Assembly (NCBI RefSeq): GCF_036013915.1
Contig: NZ_CP107899.1
Coordinates: forward strand, 2,604,001-2,668,000
Source: Streptomyces sp. NBC_00464
GTDB lineage: Bacteria; Actinomycetota; Actinomycetes; Streptomycetales; Streptomycetaceae
Length of the DNA: 64,000 nt
Reading direction: 5' to 3'
Shown here: piece after piece, positions 17,569 to 25,898 of the stretch
Layout of the letters: each line of letters begins with the position of its first letter
Numbering within the stretch: the stretch's first letter is position 1
The notes under the pieces: model-generated
Told to the model about the DNA's origin: nothing
Database searches by the model: none
The model's input: only the letters and a program-made list of their open reading frames with translations
Position numbers and translations under genes: made by a program

Positions 17569-17643
17569 GTTAACAGCCCCCACCCTTGACAACTTAACAG
17601 CGTTAAGCGCAGACTCCGGAACATGGAACTTAACAGCGTTAAG
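17569..17643. promoter_or_regulatory. TetR operator array and divergent promoters
   Basis: Two identical 15-bp palindromes, CTTAACAGCGTTAAG, lie at 17593-17607 and 17629-17643 with centres 36 bp apart. A third half-site GTTAAC is at 17569-17574. For the rightward gene, TTGACA (17586-17591) and CAGACT (17610-17615) have 18-bp spacing, so the first palindrome fills the spacer and the second overlaps codons 3-7 of the monooxygenase. Bound repressor would block both polymerase binding and escape. Confidence 0.8.
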
Positions 17644-19056
17644 GAAACCGTCACGGAGACCTCGGTCCTCATCGTCGGAGCCGGTCCCTGCGGCCTCGCC
17701 CTCGCCTGCGACCTGGCCCGTCGCGGCGTTCCCGCCCTCCTCGTCGAGCAGGCGCCCGCCCTCTTCCCCGGCTCGCGCGGCAAGGGCATCCAGCCCCGCA
17801 CCCGGGAGGTCCTCGACGACCTCGGGGTCGGCGACGCGGTCCGCGAGCACGGCGGTCCCGCCCCCGTCGGGATGGCCTGGCAGAACGGTGAGCGGATGGG
17901 CGAGCACCCCATGTTCCGGGTCGCCGCCCCGACGGACGCGGAGCCGTACGGGGAGCCGTGGATGATGCCGCAGTGGCGCACCCAGGAGATCCTGCTGGCC
18001 CGGCTGCGCGAACTGGGCGGTGACGTGGTGTTCTCGACCGCGCTGACCGGCCTCGCCCAGGACGCCGACGGGGTCACCGCGCAGCTGAGCACCGGCCCGG
18101 TCCGCGCCTCCTACCTGGTCGCGGCGGACGGCGGGCGCTCCACCGTGCGGCGGGCCCTGGGTATCGCGATGACCGGGGAGACGGTGGACCCGGCCCCGAT
18201 GCTGGTGGCCGACGTACGGGTCGCGAGCGATGCGCTCGACCGGCTCAACTGGCACATGATGAGCACCGACGCGGGGTTCATCGCGCTCTGCCCGCTGCCC
18301 GGGACGGCGGACTTCCAACTGGTCGCCCAGTTCAGGGAGGGCGAGCCGGACATCTCCCTGGAGGGGGTGCGCGCCGTCGTCGCCGAACGCACCCATCTGG
18401 ACGCGCAGGACGTCACCGAGGTGCTCTGGTCCTCCGACTTCCGCCCGCGCGCCGCCCTCGCCGACCGGTTTCGCGACGGGCGGGTCCTCCTGACCGGGGA
18501 CGCCGCCCACGTCCACTCCCCCGCGGGCGGCCAGGGGCTCAACACCAGCGTGCAGGACGCGTACAACCTGGGCTGGAAGCTCGGCCAGGTGCTGGGCCAC
18601 GGGGCGCCCGCGGCCCTGCTCGACAGCTACGAGGAGGAGCGCCGCCCCATCGCCGCGGAGATGCTCGGCCTGTCCACCCGCATCCACCGCGGCGAGCAGG
18701 AGCGGGGCGCGGCCGCCCAGCAGCTGGGCCTCGGCTACCGCGAGGGGCCGCTGTCGACGGGACGCGCGGGCGTCCTGGAGGCCGGCGACCGGGCCCCCGA
18801 CGGGCCGACGGGCGAGCGGCGGCTGTTCGACGTCTTCCGGGGCCCGCACTTCACGCTGCTGGCGGTCGGCACCGACGCGGAGCTGCCGGAGTTCACCGGC
18901 TCACAGGTCGAGGTGCACCGCATGGACGCCTACGAGGCGTACGGAAAGGGGCTGTTCCTGGTCCGGCCGGACGGCTACGTCGGCTGGGCGGGCGAGGACG
19001 CGACCGGGCTCGCGGAGTACCTCGCACCGCTGGGCCTCGGCCTCAGGGCCGGCTGA
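17623..19056 (+). CDS. FAD-dependent aromatic monooxygenase
   Basis: 477 residues, class A flavin monooxygenase. VLIVGAGPCGLALACDLARRG is the GxGxxG FAD-binding fold, GKGIQPRTREVLDDLG and LVAADGGRSTVRRALG follow (DG motif), and LLTGDAAHVHSPAGGQGLNTSVQDAYNLGWKLG is the GD motif that binds the FAD ribose. A thioredoxin-like C-terminal segment follows. Relatives hydroxylate or inactivate aromatic antibiotics (rifampicin, tetracyclines) or act in polyketide tailoring. The ATG at 17623 is itself flanked by the second TetR operator and lacks a strong ribosome-binding site, consistent with a leaderless message. Expression is expected to respond to a small aromatic ligand of the divergent TetR. Confidence 0.9.
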   Translation: MELNSVKETVTETSVLIVGAGPCGLALACDLARRGVPALLVEQAPALFPGSRGKGIQPRTREVLDDLGVGDAVREHGGPAPVGMAWQNGERMGEHPMFRVAAPTDAEPYGEPWMMPQWRTQEILLARLRELGGDVVFSTALTGLAQDADGVTAQLSTGPVRASYLVAADGGRSTVRRALGIAMTGETVDPAPMLVADVRVASDALDRLNWHMMSTDAGFIALCPLPGTADFQLVAQFREGEPDISLEGVRAVVAERTHLDAQDVTEVLWSSDFRPRAALADRFRDGRVLLTGDAAHVHSPAGGQGLNTSVQDAYNLGWKLGQVLGHGAPAALLDSYEEERRPIAAEMLGLSTRIHRGEQERGAAAQQLGLGYREGPLSTGRAGVLEAGDRAPDGPTGERRLFDVFRGPHFTLLAVGTDAELPEFTGSQVEVHRMDAYEAYGKGLFLVRPDGYVGWAGEDATGLAEYLAPLGLGLRAG

Positions 19057-19093
19057 GACCGCCGGCCTCCGCCGGCTGTGCCGACCCCGCCGG

Positions 19094-19762
19094 TCAGACG
19101 CTGCTGAGCGAGAGCTTCGCCGCGAAGCCGAGGAACAGCACCCCCGCCGCCGAAGTCGCTCCCGCCGAGAGCCGCTTGCGGCGGCGGAACGCGGCGGACA
19201 GCCGGGTGCCGCCGAAGATCAGCATCGACAGGTACAGGAAGCTGGCGATCTGGAGCAGGGTCCCCAGCAGCAGGAAGGAGAGCGCCGGGTAGGCGTACCC
19301 GGGGTCGACGAACTGCACGAAGAACGAGATCAGGAACAGGATCGCCTTCGGGTTGAACAGGCTGACCACCAGCGCCCGCCGGTACGGCCGCTCCATGGTG
19401 CCCGCGGTCCCGGCCCCGTCCGCCGCCTCGCCCGTGAGCTCCGCCACCCGGCGGTGCCGCTCGCGCCACATGGACACCGCGGCGCGCAGCATCCCGATCG
19501 CCAGCCAGGTCAGATAGCCCGCACCGGCGAACTTCACCACGGTGAAGAGCACGGGCGTCGTCTGCAGCAGGGACGAGGCACCGAGCGCGGACAGCGTCAT
19601 CAGCACGGTGTCCCCGGTCCACACCCCGGCCGCGGCGACATAGCCGGTCCGCACCCCGCGCCGGGCGGCGACGGACAGCACGTACAGGGAATTCGGACCC
19701 GGCAGCAGAACGATGAGCACGAGGCCGGCGAGATAGGTCGGAAGGTCGGTGACACCCAGCAT
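19094..19762 (-). CDS. LysE-family amino acid exporter (LeuE-like)
   Basis: 222 residues with six predicted membrane helices. LPTYLAGLVLIVLLPGPNSLYVLSVAARRGVRTGYVAAAGVWTGD and LVVSLFNPKAILFLISFFVQFVDP are the two conserved LysE/RhtB blocks. It exports amino acids or homoserine lactone-like compounds; LeuE-type proteins prefer leucine. The ATG at 19762 gives the family N-terminus MLGVTDLPTYLAG; an upstream in-frame stretch of about 33 codons is not conserved-looking. It follows the mutase gene in the same orientation, 88 bp downstream. Confidence 0.88.
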   Translation of the reverse strand: MLGVTDLPTYLAGLVLIVLLPGPNSLYVLSVAARRGVRTGYVAAAGVWTGDTVLMTLSALGASSLLQTTPVLFTVVKFAGAGYLTWLAIGMLRAAVSMWRERHRRVAELTGEAADGAGTAGTMERPYRRALVVSLFNPKAILFLISFFVQFVDPGYAYPALSFLLLGTLLQIASFLYLSMLIFGGTRLSAAFRRRKRLSAGATSAAGVLFLGFAAKLSLSSV

Positions 19763-19850
19763 GAAACGGAGTCTCGCACGGGCGTACGACACTCCGGAAG
19801 CGGGGGTTCCGGTGCGGCGCTCCTGCGAGCGGCGGACCCGCGAAGGTGCC

Positions 19851-21431
19851 TCAGAACGCATCCGCCGGCACGTACGTCCCCCACACGTCCCGCAGCGCGT
19901 CGCACACCTCGCCCACCGTGGCGCGGGCCCGCAGCGCGTCCTTCATCGGGTGGAGCACGTTGTCCGTGCCCTCGGCCGCCTTGCGCAGGGCCGCCAGGGC
20001 CGCGTCCACGGCGCCCTGGTCGCGTTCGGCGCGGAGCTTCGCCAGCCGGGCCGCCTGCTGGGCCTCGATCGCCGGGTCGACGCGGAGCGGCTCGTACGGC
20101 TCCTCCTCGTCGAGCCGGAAGCGGTTGACGCCGACGACGACGCGCTCGGCGCTGTCCGTCTCCAGGGCGATGCGGTAGGCGCTGCGCTCGATCTCGTTCT
20201 TCTGGAAGCCCTGCTCGATCGCGTGGACGGCTCCGCCCATGTCCTCGATCCTGAGCATCAGCTCCAGGGCGGCGGCCTCGACGTCGTCGGTCATCTTCTC
20301 GACGACATAGCTGCCCGCGAAGGGGTCGACGGTGGCCGTCACGTCCGTCTCGTACGCCAGGACCTGCTGGGTACGCAGGGCGAGGCGCGCGGACTTGTCC
20401 GTAGGGAGCGCGATCGCCTCGTCGAAGGAGTTGGTGTGCAACGACTGCGTGCCGCCCAGGACCGCGGCCAGGCCCTGCACCGCGACGCGCACCAGGTTGA
20501 CCTCGGGCTGCTGGGCGGTGAGCTGCACGCCGGCCGTCTGGGTGTGGAAGCGGAGCATCAGCGACTTCGGGTTCGAAGCGCCGAACTCCTCCTTCATCAC
20601 CTTCGCCCAGATCCGCCGGGCGGCGCGGAACTTGGCGACCTCCTCCAGGATCGTCGTACGCGAGACGAAGAAGAAGGAGAGCCGCGGGGCGAAGTCGTCG
20701 ACGTCCATGCCGGCCGCGACGGCGGTACGCACGTACTCGATGCCGTCCGCGAGCGTGAAGGCGATCTCCTGCGCGGGCGAGGCCCCGGCCTCCGCCATGT
20801 GGTAGCCGGAGATCGAGATGGTGTTCCACTTCGGGATCTCGGCCCGGCAGTACTTGAAGATGTCGGCGATCAGCCGCAGCGAGGGCGCGGGCGGGAAGAT
20901 GTACGTACCGCGGGCGATGTACTCCTTGAGCACGTCGTTCTGGATGGTGCCCGTGAGCTGCTGTGCCGGGACGCCCTGCTCCTCGCCCACCAGCTGGTAC
21001 ATCAGCAGGAGCAGCGCGGCGGGTGCGTTGATCGTCATGGACGTGGAGACCCGGTCCAGCGGGATCCCGTCGAACAGCACGCGCATGTCGTCGATGGAGT
21101 CGATGGCCACCCCGACCTTGCCGACCTCGCCGGACGCGATCTCCGCGTCGGAGTCGTGGCCCATCTGGGTGGGCAGGTCGAAGGCGACGGACAGGCCCGT
21201 CGTGCCGTTCGCGATGAGCTGCTTGTAGCGGGCGTTGGACTCGGTGGCCGTACCGAAGCCGGCGTACTGGCGCATCGTCCACGGACGTCCGGTGTACATG
21301 GTCGGGTACACGCCGCGGGTGAAGGGGTAGGCGCCCGGCTCACCCAGCTTCTCGGCGGGGTCCCAGCCGTCGAGCGTGTCCGGTCCGTAGACCGGCTCGA
21401 TCGGCAGTCCCGATTCCGACTCGCGCGTCAT
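19851..21431 (-). CDS. methylmalonyl-CoA-mutase-type large subunit without B12 domain
   Basis: 526 residues, the TIM-barrel catalytic part of an adenosylcobalamin-dependent acyl-CoA mutase. [51 protein letters not shown] and [11 protein letters not shown] are the substrate-binding blocks. By comparison with characterised mutases, Tyr in RQYAG and Arg in [10 protein letters not shown] are the residues that hold the methylmalonyl carboxylate; isobutyryl-CoA mutases have Phe and Gln. The C-terminal B12-binding domain (DxHxxG) is missing, so a separate small subunit must exist outside this window. The product would feed or drain methylmalonyl-CoA, an extender-unit pool. Confidence 0.88.
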   Translation of the reverse strand: MTRESESGLPIEPVYGPDTLDGWDPAEKLGEPGAYPFTRGVYPTMYTGRPWTMRQYAGFGTATESNARYKQLIANGTTGLSVAFDLPTQMGHDSDAEIASGEVGKVGVAIDSIDDMRVLFDGIPLDRVSTSMTINAPAALLLLMYQLVGEEQGVPAQQLTGTIQNDVLKEYIARGTYIFPPAPSLRLIADIFKYCRAEIPKWNTISISGYHMAEAGASPAQEIAFTLADGIEYVRTAVAAGMDVDDFAPRLSFFFVSRTTILEEVAKFRAARRIWAKVMKEEFGASNPKSLMLRFHTQTAGVQLTAQQPEVNLVRVAVQGLAAVLGGTQSLHTNSFDEAIALPTDKSARLALRTQQVLAYETDVTATVDPFAGSYVVEKMTDDVEAAALELMLRIEDMGGAVHAIEQGFQKNEIERSAYRIALETDSAERVVVGVNRFRLDEEEPYEPLRVDPAIEAQQAARLAKLRAERDQGAVDAALAALRKAAEGTDNVLHPMKDALRARATVGEVCDALRDVWGTYVPADAF

Positions 21432-21659
21432 CTGCTGTGCCTCCCGCTGAAGCTGCCCACTGGCGGCCAGTGGCTCTGGCGACGGACTGTAGCGGCGGGT
21501 GCGCAACCGTTGGAGTGGGCCGGGCCGGGACCTTGCTCACAGCCCTGACGCCTGACATCCTCCGGTCCTCGGTGCCGCTTTCCCCATCATGCGCAGGATT
21601 GGGCAACCGGGCAGAGCGGGAATCCGTCCCATGAGACAACGCAGATCCAGGGGGCCGAG

Positions 21660-22586
21660 ATGATACGCAGCAGCAGGACCGGGCGCGGCCACGCGCACAG
21701 AGGCGGCCGGGGGGCCGGTGCGGCATCCGCCGTCGCCGTGCTGGCACTGGTCGCCGTGACCGCAGGATGCAAGGCCGAGCCCGCCGGCAGCGCGTCGGCC
21801 GCACCGTCGGCGAGCAGCTCACCCACCGACGACGCCAAGCCCGGCACGAAGGCACCGGAATCGGCCACGCCGTCCGCGAGCGCGAAGCCGAGCGCGCCGC
21901 CGAAGGCCACGCCCGGCTCCACGCCCCCGTCCACGCCGTCGGCCGATCCGCAGGCCGAGGTGCTGATGGCGAGCGGGGCGCAGAGCAAGCAGGTCCGCGA
22001 GCTCCAGGCCCGGCTGCGTCAGATCGGCCACTTCGACCGCAGCCCCACGGGCTACTACGGCTCCGTCACGGTCGCCGCCGTGCAGTCGTTCCAGGGCAAG
22101 CGCGGGCTGTCCCGTACGGGGAAGACGGACACGCTCACCTGGCAGAAGCTGCTCGGCATGACGCACGCGCCGACGGCCGCCGAGCTGAACCCGCCGACCA
22201 CCCGTCCGGTCGCGAAGCCGGACAAGCGCTGCATGACGGGCCGGGTGATCTGCATCAGCAAGAACAGCCGGTCGCTGTCCTGGATGATCGACGGCAAGGT
22301 CGTCTCGTCGATGGACGTGCGCTTCGGCTCGCAGTACACGCCGACCCGCGAAGGCACCTTCTCCGTCTACTGGAAGTCCCGGCACCACGTGTCGACGATC
22401 TACCACACGGCCATGCCGTACGCGATGTTCTTCAGCGGCGGCCAGGCGGTGCACTACTCGTCGGACTTCGCGGCCCGCGGCTACAACGGCGCCTCGCACG
22501 GCTGCGTCAACGTCCGGGACGAGGGGAAGATCGCCTCGCTGTTCGACCAGGTCCGCAACGGCGACAAGGTCGTCGTCTACAAGTGA
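21660..22586 (+). CDS. L,D-transpeptidase lipoprotein (YkuD) with peptidoglycan-binding domain
   Basis: 308 residues, secreted and lipid-anchored. A lipobox LVAVTAGC places the modified Cys near residue 37, followed by a Ser/Pro/Ala linker. Residues about 105-165 form a PG_binding_1 domain (QVRELQARLRQIGHFDRSPTGYYG), and residues 185-308 a YkuD domain ending in the catalytic block HYSSDFAARGYNGASHGCVNVR (His and Cys of SHGC). It forms 3-3 cross-links in peptidoglycan or attaches polymers to it. It faces away from the mutase across a short promoter region and is closed by a strong hairpin. Confidence 0.93.
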   Translation: MIRSSRTGRGHAHRGGRGAGAASAVAVLALVAVTAGCKAEPAGSASAAPSASSSPTDDAKPGTKAPESATPSASAKPSAPPKATPGSTPPSTPSADPQAEVLMASGAQSKQVRELQARLRQIGHFDRSPTGYYGSVTVAAVQSFQGKRGLSRTGKTDTLTWQKLLGMTHAPTAAELNPPTTRPVAKPDKRCMTGRVICISKNSRSLSWMIDGKVVSSMDVRFGSQYTPTREGTFSVYWKSRHHVSTIYHTAMPYAMFFSGGQAVHYSSDFAARGYNGASHGCVNVRDEGKIASLFDQVRNGDKVVVYK

Positions 22587-22621
22587 GGTCGTGAAGCCCG
22601 CGGGTGCGGCCATGAATGAGG

Positions 22622-22660
22622 GGCGCGGGCGGGACCGGGGGAACGTGTCCCGCCCGCGCC
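22622..22660. terminator. hairpin terminator after the L,D-transpeptidase gene
   Basis: Arms 22622-22635 and 22647-22660 form a perfect 14-bp GC-rich stem with an 11-nt loop, 36 bp past the stop and between convergent genes, so it may serve both. Confidence 0.85.
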
Positions 22661-22789
22661 ATTGCGCCGAGCCGTAGGTACGGGGGGAACCCCGGCTCCG
22701 GGCGCTGCCGATGACCAGTCGGCTCACTCAGTACTGCGCCCACAGGCAGAAAAACGTCACACCCGGTGGCGCAGCGGCGGTGCGGACCC

Positions 22790-24010
22790 TCAGCGCGCCG
22801 CGAAGGAGAGCGCCGGCGCCGGGGAGTACGAGGACCCGGGGTCCGGGGCGGCGGTGGCGGCCGGGGGCTTGGGGGAAGCGGGGGCGAACCGGATCAGGGG
22901 CAGGGTGCGCGAGCCGGTGCCGGACCAGCCGTCGCTGCCGGCCAGGTCGTCGTCGGCGTTGTCGTCGCCGTTCTGGCTGCTGCTCTCTCCGTCGCCGCTC
23001 TGAGCACCGGTGCTCCGGCCGTCGGCCTGGTCGAGCATCCGGTCGCAGAACCGGTCGAGGTTGCGGGCCCCGTTGGCCAGCGCTTCGAGGCGGCTTCTGC
23101 GCTCTTCGCTGAGCTTGCCGTCGCGGTAGTCGCGGCAGGCCTTCAGGGTCTTGGCGTACCAGGCGGCCGTCTTGTCGCCGGTGTCGCCGGACGTCCCGTC
23201 GCCCTCCTGGCTGTCCTGGCCGCCTTGCCCCGGCGTCGCGTCGGCACCGGCCGACGGGCTGTCCTCTGCGCCGTCGGACCGGTTGTCGCCGGTGCCTTCC
23301 TCGCTGTCGGGTGCCCCGTCGGTGGTGCGGCCGGCGTCGTCGGGACGGCCGCTCTCCGGGCTGCCGCTCCGGCCGGGACCGGGATTGCCCGGCGTCGCGG
23401 TGTCGTCGCCCGGGGATCCGGGCGACGGTGCGGACGTCTCGTCGTCGGTGGTGAGGCCGGAGCCCAGCTCCTCGGGGGACGCCGCGGCCGACACCGAGGT
23501 GGCGGGTGTGGGGGTGTGCCGGCCGAAGGGTCCGGGCAGCACCCCGGTCCCGGCGGCCACGGCCACCCCGCCGATCGCGCAGCACGCGAGGGAGGCGACC
23601 AGGCCGAAGCGGATCGGCCGGCTCCAGCGGATCGGGCGGTGGCCGCGGGTACCCGCGGCCACCGACGCCGCACCGGAGCCGGCCGGGCGTATGTGTACGG
23701 GCGCGAGCATCCCGGAATCGGACGCGGACTCGCCGGATCCGTCCGCCCCGGCGGTCCGGGCGGCGCGCACCGAATCCGCCGGCGCGGACACGGCGGTGGC
23801 AGGGCGGGCGGCGCGGAACGCGGCCAGTGCGGCGGCCTCGCCGGGCAGTTCGGCGTCGGCGGGGCGGACGGTGCGGGCCGCGGCGTCCAGGGCGGCCGCG
23901 AGTCTTTCGGCGTCCTGCCGGGACCGGCCGTCGGCAGGGTCGACCGGTTCGCGGCGGAGCAATTTCTCCGCCGCTTCCTTGTCAAGCCATTCGTGCTGCT
24001 CGTCGGCCAT
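22790..24010 (-). CDS. membrane-anchored anti-sigma-like protein
   Basis: 406 residues. The ATG at 24010 overlaps the sigma gene stop (ATGA), the usual arrangement for an ECF sigma factor and its regulator. The cytoplasmic N-terminus (MADEQHEWLDKEAAEKLL...) is Ala/Asp/Arg-rich; one membrane helix lies near residues 170-190 (FGLVASLACCAIGGVAVAAGTGVL); about 150 residues of Ser/Gly/Asp/Thr-rich low complexity follow, and then a conserved-looking C-terminal helical block WYAKTLKACRDYRDGKLSEE with two Cys. No zinc-binding anti-sigma HxxxCxxC motif is visible, so its anti-sigma role is inferred from coupling and topology. Confidence 0.75.
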   Translation of the reverse strand: MADEQHEWLDKEAAEKLLRREPVDPADGRSRQDAERLAAALDAAARTVRPADAELPGEAAALAAFRAARPATAVSAPADSVRAARTAGADGSGESASDSGMLAPVHIRPAGSGAASVAAGTRGHRPIRWSRPIRFGLVASLACCAIGGVAVAAGTGVLPGPFGRHTPTPATSVSAAASPEELGSGLTTDDETSAPSPGSPGDDTATPGNPGPGRSGSPESGRPDDAGRTTDGAPDSEEGTGDNRSDGAEDSPSAGADATPGQGGQDSQEGDGTSGDTGDKTAAWYAKTLKACRDYRDGKLSEERRSRLEALANGARNLDRFCDRMLDQADGRSTGAQSGDGESSSQNGDDNADDDLAGSDGWSGTGSRTLPLIRFAPASPKPPAATAAPDPGSSYSPAPALSFAAR

Positions 24011-24897
24011 CACATGTCCTTCTGCGTCCACAGACGCGAATGCGTCACACCGGCGGGCGCCACCAGGCCGGTGCGGGAGAGGCGTTGCGCGGGAACGGCG
24101 CCGAGTTCCGCCGTCCGGCCCGCCCCGTTCGCCTGCGGGGACTGCGCCGGGGCCGTGTCGTCGGCCGGCCCCCTGGGCGCGCCGACCCCGCCGTCAGGTC
24201 CGCCGCCGCGCGGAAGGCTCCCTTCCGCGGAACCGGCCGCCGGCGGACCGCCGTCGCCACCCGGGCGCCCGGCACCGTCCGCGGCGTCCGCAACGTCCGC
24301 GCCATCGGTCCGCAGCAGTTCGGCGAGCCGCTTCAGCCCGCGGTGCGCGGCGGTGCGGACCGCACCGGGCCGCTTGCCCAGCGTCTGCGCCGCGCTCTTC
24401 GCGTCGAGACCGACCACCACGCGCAGCACCACGGCCTCGGCCTGGTCCTGCGGCAGCTGGGCGATGAGCGACATCGTGCGGCCGGTGGCCAGCGCCTCGA
24501 TCGCCTCGTCGGCCGTGTCGGACCCGGCCGGTTTCTCGGACAGCTCCGTCTCGTCACCGCCGATGGCGGGCCGCCTGCCGCGCATCCGCAGATGGTCCAG
24601 GGCCCGGTTACGCGCTATCCGCGCCGCCCACCCCCGGAACCGGTCGGCGTCACCGCTGAAACGGTCGAGGTCCCTGGCTATCTGCAGCCACGACTCGGAC
24701 GCCACGTCCTCGGCATCCGGCTCCCCCACCAGTGTTCGTATGTAGCCCAGCAGCCGCGGCTGCACAGCGCGGTACACAGTACGGAAGGCGTCCTCGTCCC
24801 CGTCCTGCGCCGCGAGCACCGCGGCAGTAAGCCCCGCGTCGTCCCCCAGCACTCCCTCAACCCTGCCCTGCTGTCCTGAATCGCAGCTGGTCACCAC
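24010..24897 (-). CDS. ECF RNA polymerase sigma factor
   Basis: About 280-295 residues. Region 2 reads DEDAFRTVYRAVQPRLLGYIRTLVGEPDAEDVASESWLQIARDLDRF and RGWAARIARNRALDHLR; region 4 reads LPQDQAEAVVLRVVVGLDAKSAAQTLGKRPGAVRTAAHRGLKRLAELL. A long Gly/Pro/Ala-rich tail of about 90 residues after region 4 is unusual and may mediate control. Start is GTG at 24897 or GTG at 24852; the latter brings region 2 close to the N-terminus, the former has no better ribosome-binding site. Translationally coupled to the membrane protein downstream. Confidence 0.9.
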   Translation of the reverse strand: MVTSCDSGQQGRVEGVLGDDAGLTAAVLAAQDGDEDAFRTVYRAVQPRLLGYIRTLVGEPDAEDVASESWLQIARDLDRFSGDADRFRGWAARIARNRALDHLRMRGRRPAIGGDETELSEKPAGSDTADEAIEALATGRTMSLIAQLPQDQAEAVVLRVVVGLDAKSAAQTLGKRPGAVRTAAHRGLKRLAELLRTDGADVADAADGAGRPGGDGGPPAAGSAEGSLPRGGGPDGGVGAPRGPADDTAPAQSPQANGAGRTAELGAVPAQRLSRTGLVAPAGVTHSRLWTQKDM

Positions 24898-25223
24898 TGC
24901 CGCGCCACCCTGCGCGACTCAGCACGCTACGTCCTTCGCGGGCATCACGTCCACGACTTGTACAACTCGCAACATTGCGCGGACAGCGCGAGGTGTGACA
25001 GAAAACGCAGTCACGGCGCTGAGATGAGTACGGGGCCGTCCTGCGGCCCCGCGGAAGACGACCGGGGCCTCTCCTGTGGGGGGTGGCGGCCCCGGTCGTC
25101 CTCCATTTTCCCCCTCTGACCGGGGAAAACGTGGCTCGCAGACTCGTGACGTGGCCAACGCGTGGCCAACGCATCCGGGCACGGCGCATCGCACCAGGGG
25201 CGTCCGGGCACGGTGGGTGCCCG
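24898..25223. other. intergenic region with tandem hairpins and an 11-bp tandem duplication
   Basis: No gene is supported in these 326 bp. They contain the terminator hairpins listed separately, the upstream region of the leftward sigma gene, and an 11-bp perfect tandem duplication GTGGCCAACGC (25151-25161 and 25162-25172). Confidence 0.6.
25031..25100 (-). terminator. two tandem hairpins downstream of the response regulator gene
   Basis: Arms 25057-25069 and 25088-25100 form a perfect 13-bp stem with an 18-nt loop; arms 25031-25037 and 25045-25051 form a second 7-bp stem. Both lie beyond the stop of the leftward kinase/regulator operon and probably end its transcript. Confidence 0.75.
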
Positions 25224-25898
25224 TCAGTCGTACCGGGCGGGGCTGGGGGCGGGCCAGAAGCCGAGCAGGTCGCCCGCTGCCAGGCCCAGGGAGCGTTCGA
25301 TATCTGCCGGGGCGGTCTGCTGGAGGTGGTCGGCGGCTATGGCCGCCAGCTCGTGCCAGTACCCACGCAGGGTCGACTCCGACAAGTGCATGGTCCGGCT
25401 CATCTCGCTGTACGTCTGGCCGCGTGCCCGGCCCGCCAGGACCTGACGCTGACGGGGGGACAGGATGGTGAGCGAGCCCTTGCGGACGAGGAGTTCGGTG
25501 AGCGCGATGAGGCTCTGGGGAACCACGACCTGTCCCGCGGCGAACTGCGCGATGGACTCGGCGACCTCAGGCAGGGGCGCGGACTTGCGGATCAGGCCGC
25601 GTGCGCCCGCGGCCAGGCAGGCCGCCAGAACGAATCGTCGTTCCTCCTGCGTGTAGAGGCAGACCCGGTATCCGGCGGCGACGAGGTCGGTGACGGCGGC
25701 GACGCCCTGGGTGGTGTTCCGCTGGCCGCTGTTCGTCAGGTGGAGGTCGAGGAGGATGATGTCGGCGGCCGGGCGCGCGCTCAGGGCTTCCTCGGTCCGG
25801 GCGAAGGTCGCCACGAAGGTGATGTCGGGCAGCAGGGTGGGCAGTCCGAGCCGGATCGCGGTGGCGTCCTCGATGAGGATGGCGGTGACGCCGGTCAT
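25224..25898 (-). CDS. two-component response regulator with LuxR/NarL-type HTH
   Basis: 224 residues. The receiver domain (1-120) has the expected acidic pair (LIEDATA), the phospho-acceptor Asp in IILLDLHL and the Lys in GLIRKSAP. The output domain, LSPRQRQVLAGRARGQTYSEMSRTMHLSESTLRGYWHEL, is a LuxR-like helix-turn-helix. The ATG overlaps the histidine kinase stop, so the pair is coupled. It lies at the left edge of the halogenated-polyketide cluster and could regulate it. Confidence 0.9.
   Translation of the reverse strand: MTGVTAILIEDATAIRLGLPTLLPDITFVATFARTEEALSARPAADIILLDLHLTNSGQRNTTQGVAAVTDLVAAGYRVCLYTQEERRFVLAACLAAGARGLIRKSAPLPEVAESIAQFAAGQVVVPQSLIALTELLVRKGSLTILSPRQRQVLAGRARGQTYSEMSRTMHLSESTLRGYWHELAAIAADHLQQTAPADIERSLGLAAGDLLGFWPAPSPARYD

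Noticed and set aside
25151..25172. 11-bp tandem duplication as a possible CRISPR or attachment site
   Set aside because: Only two adjacent copies without spacers and no integrase gene nearby; too short to assign a role.
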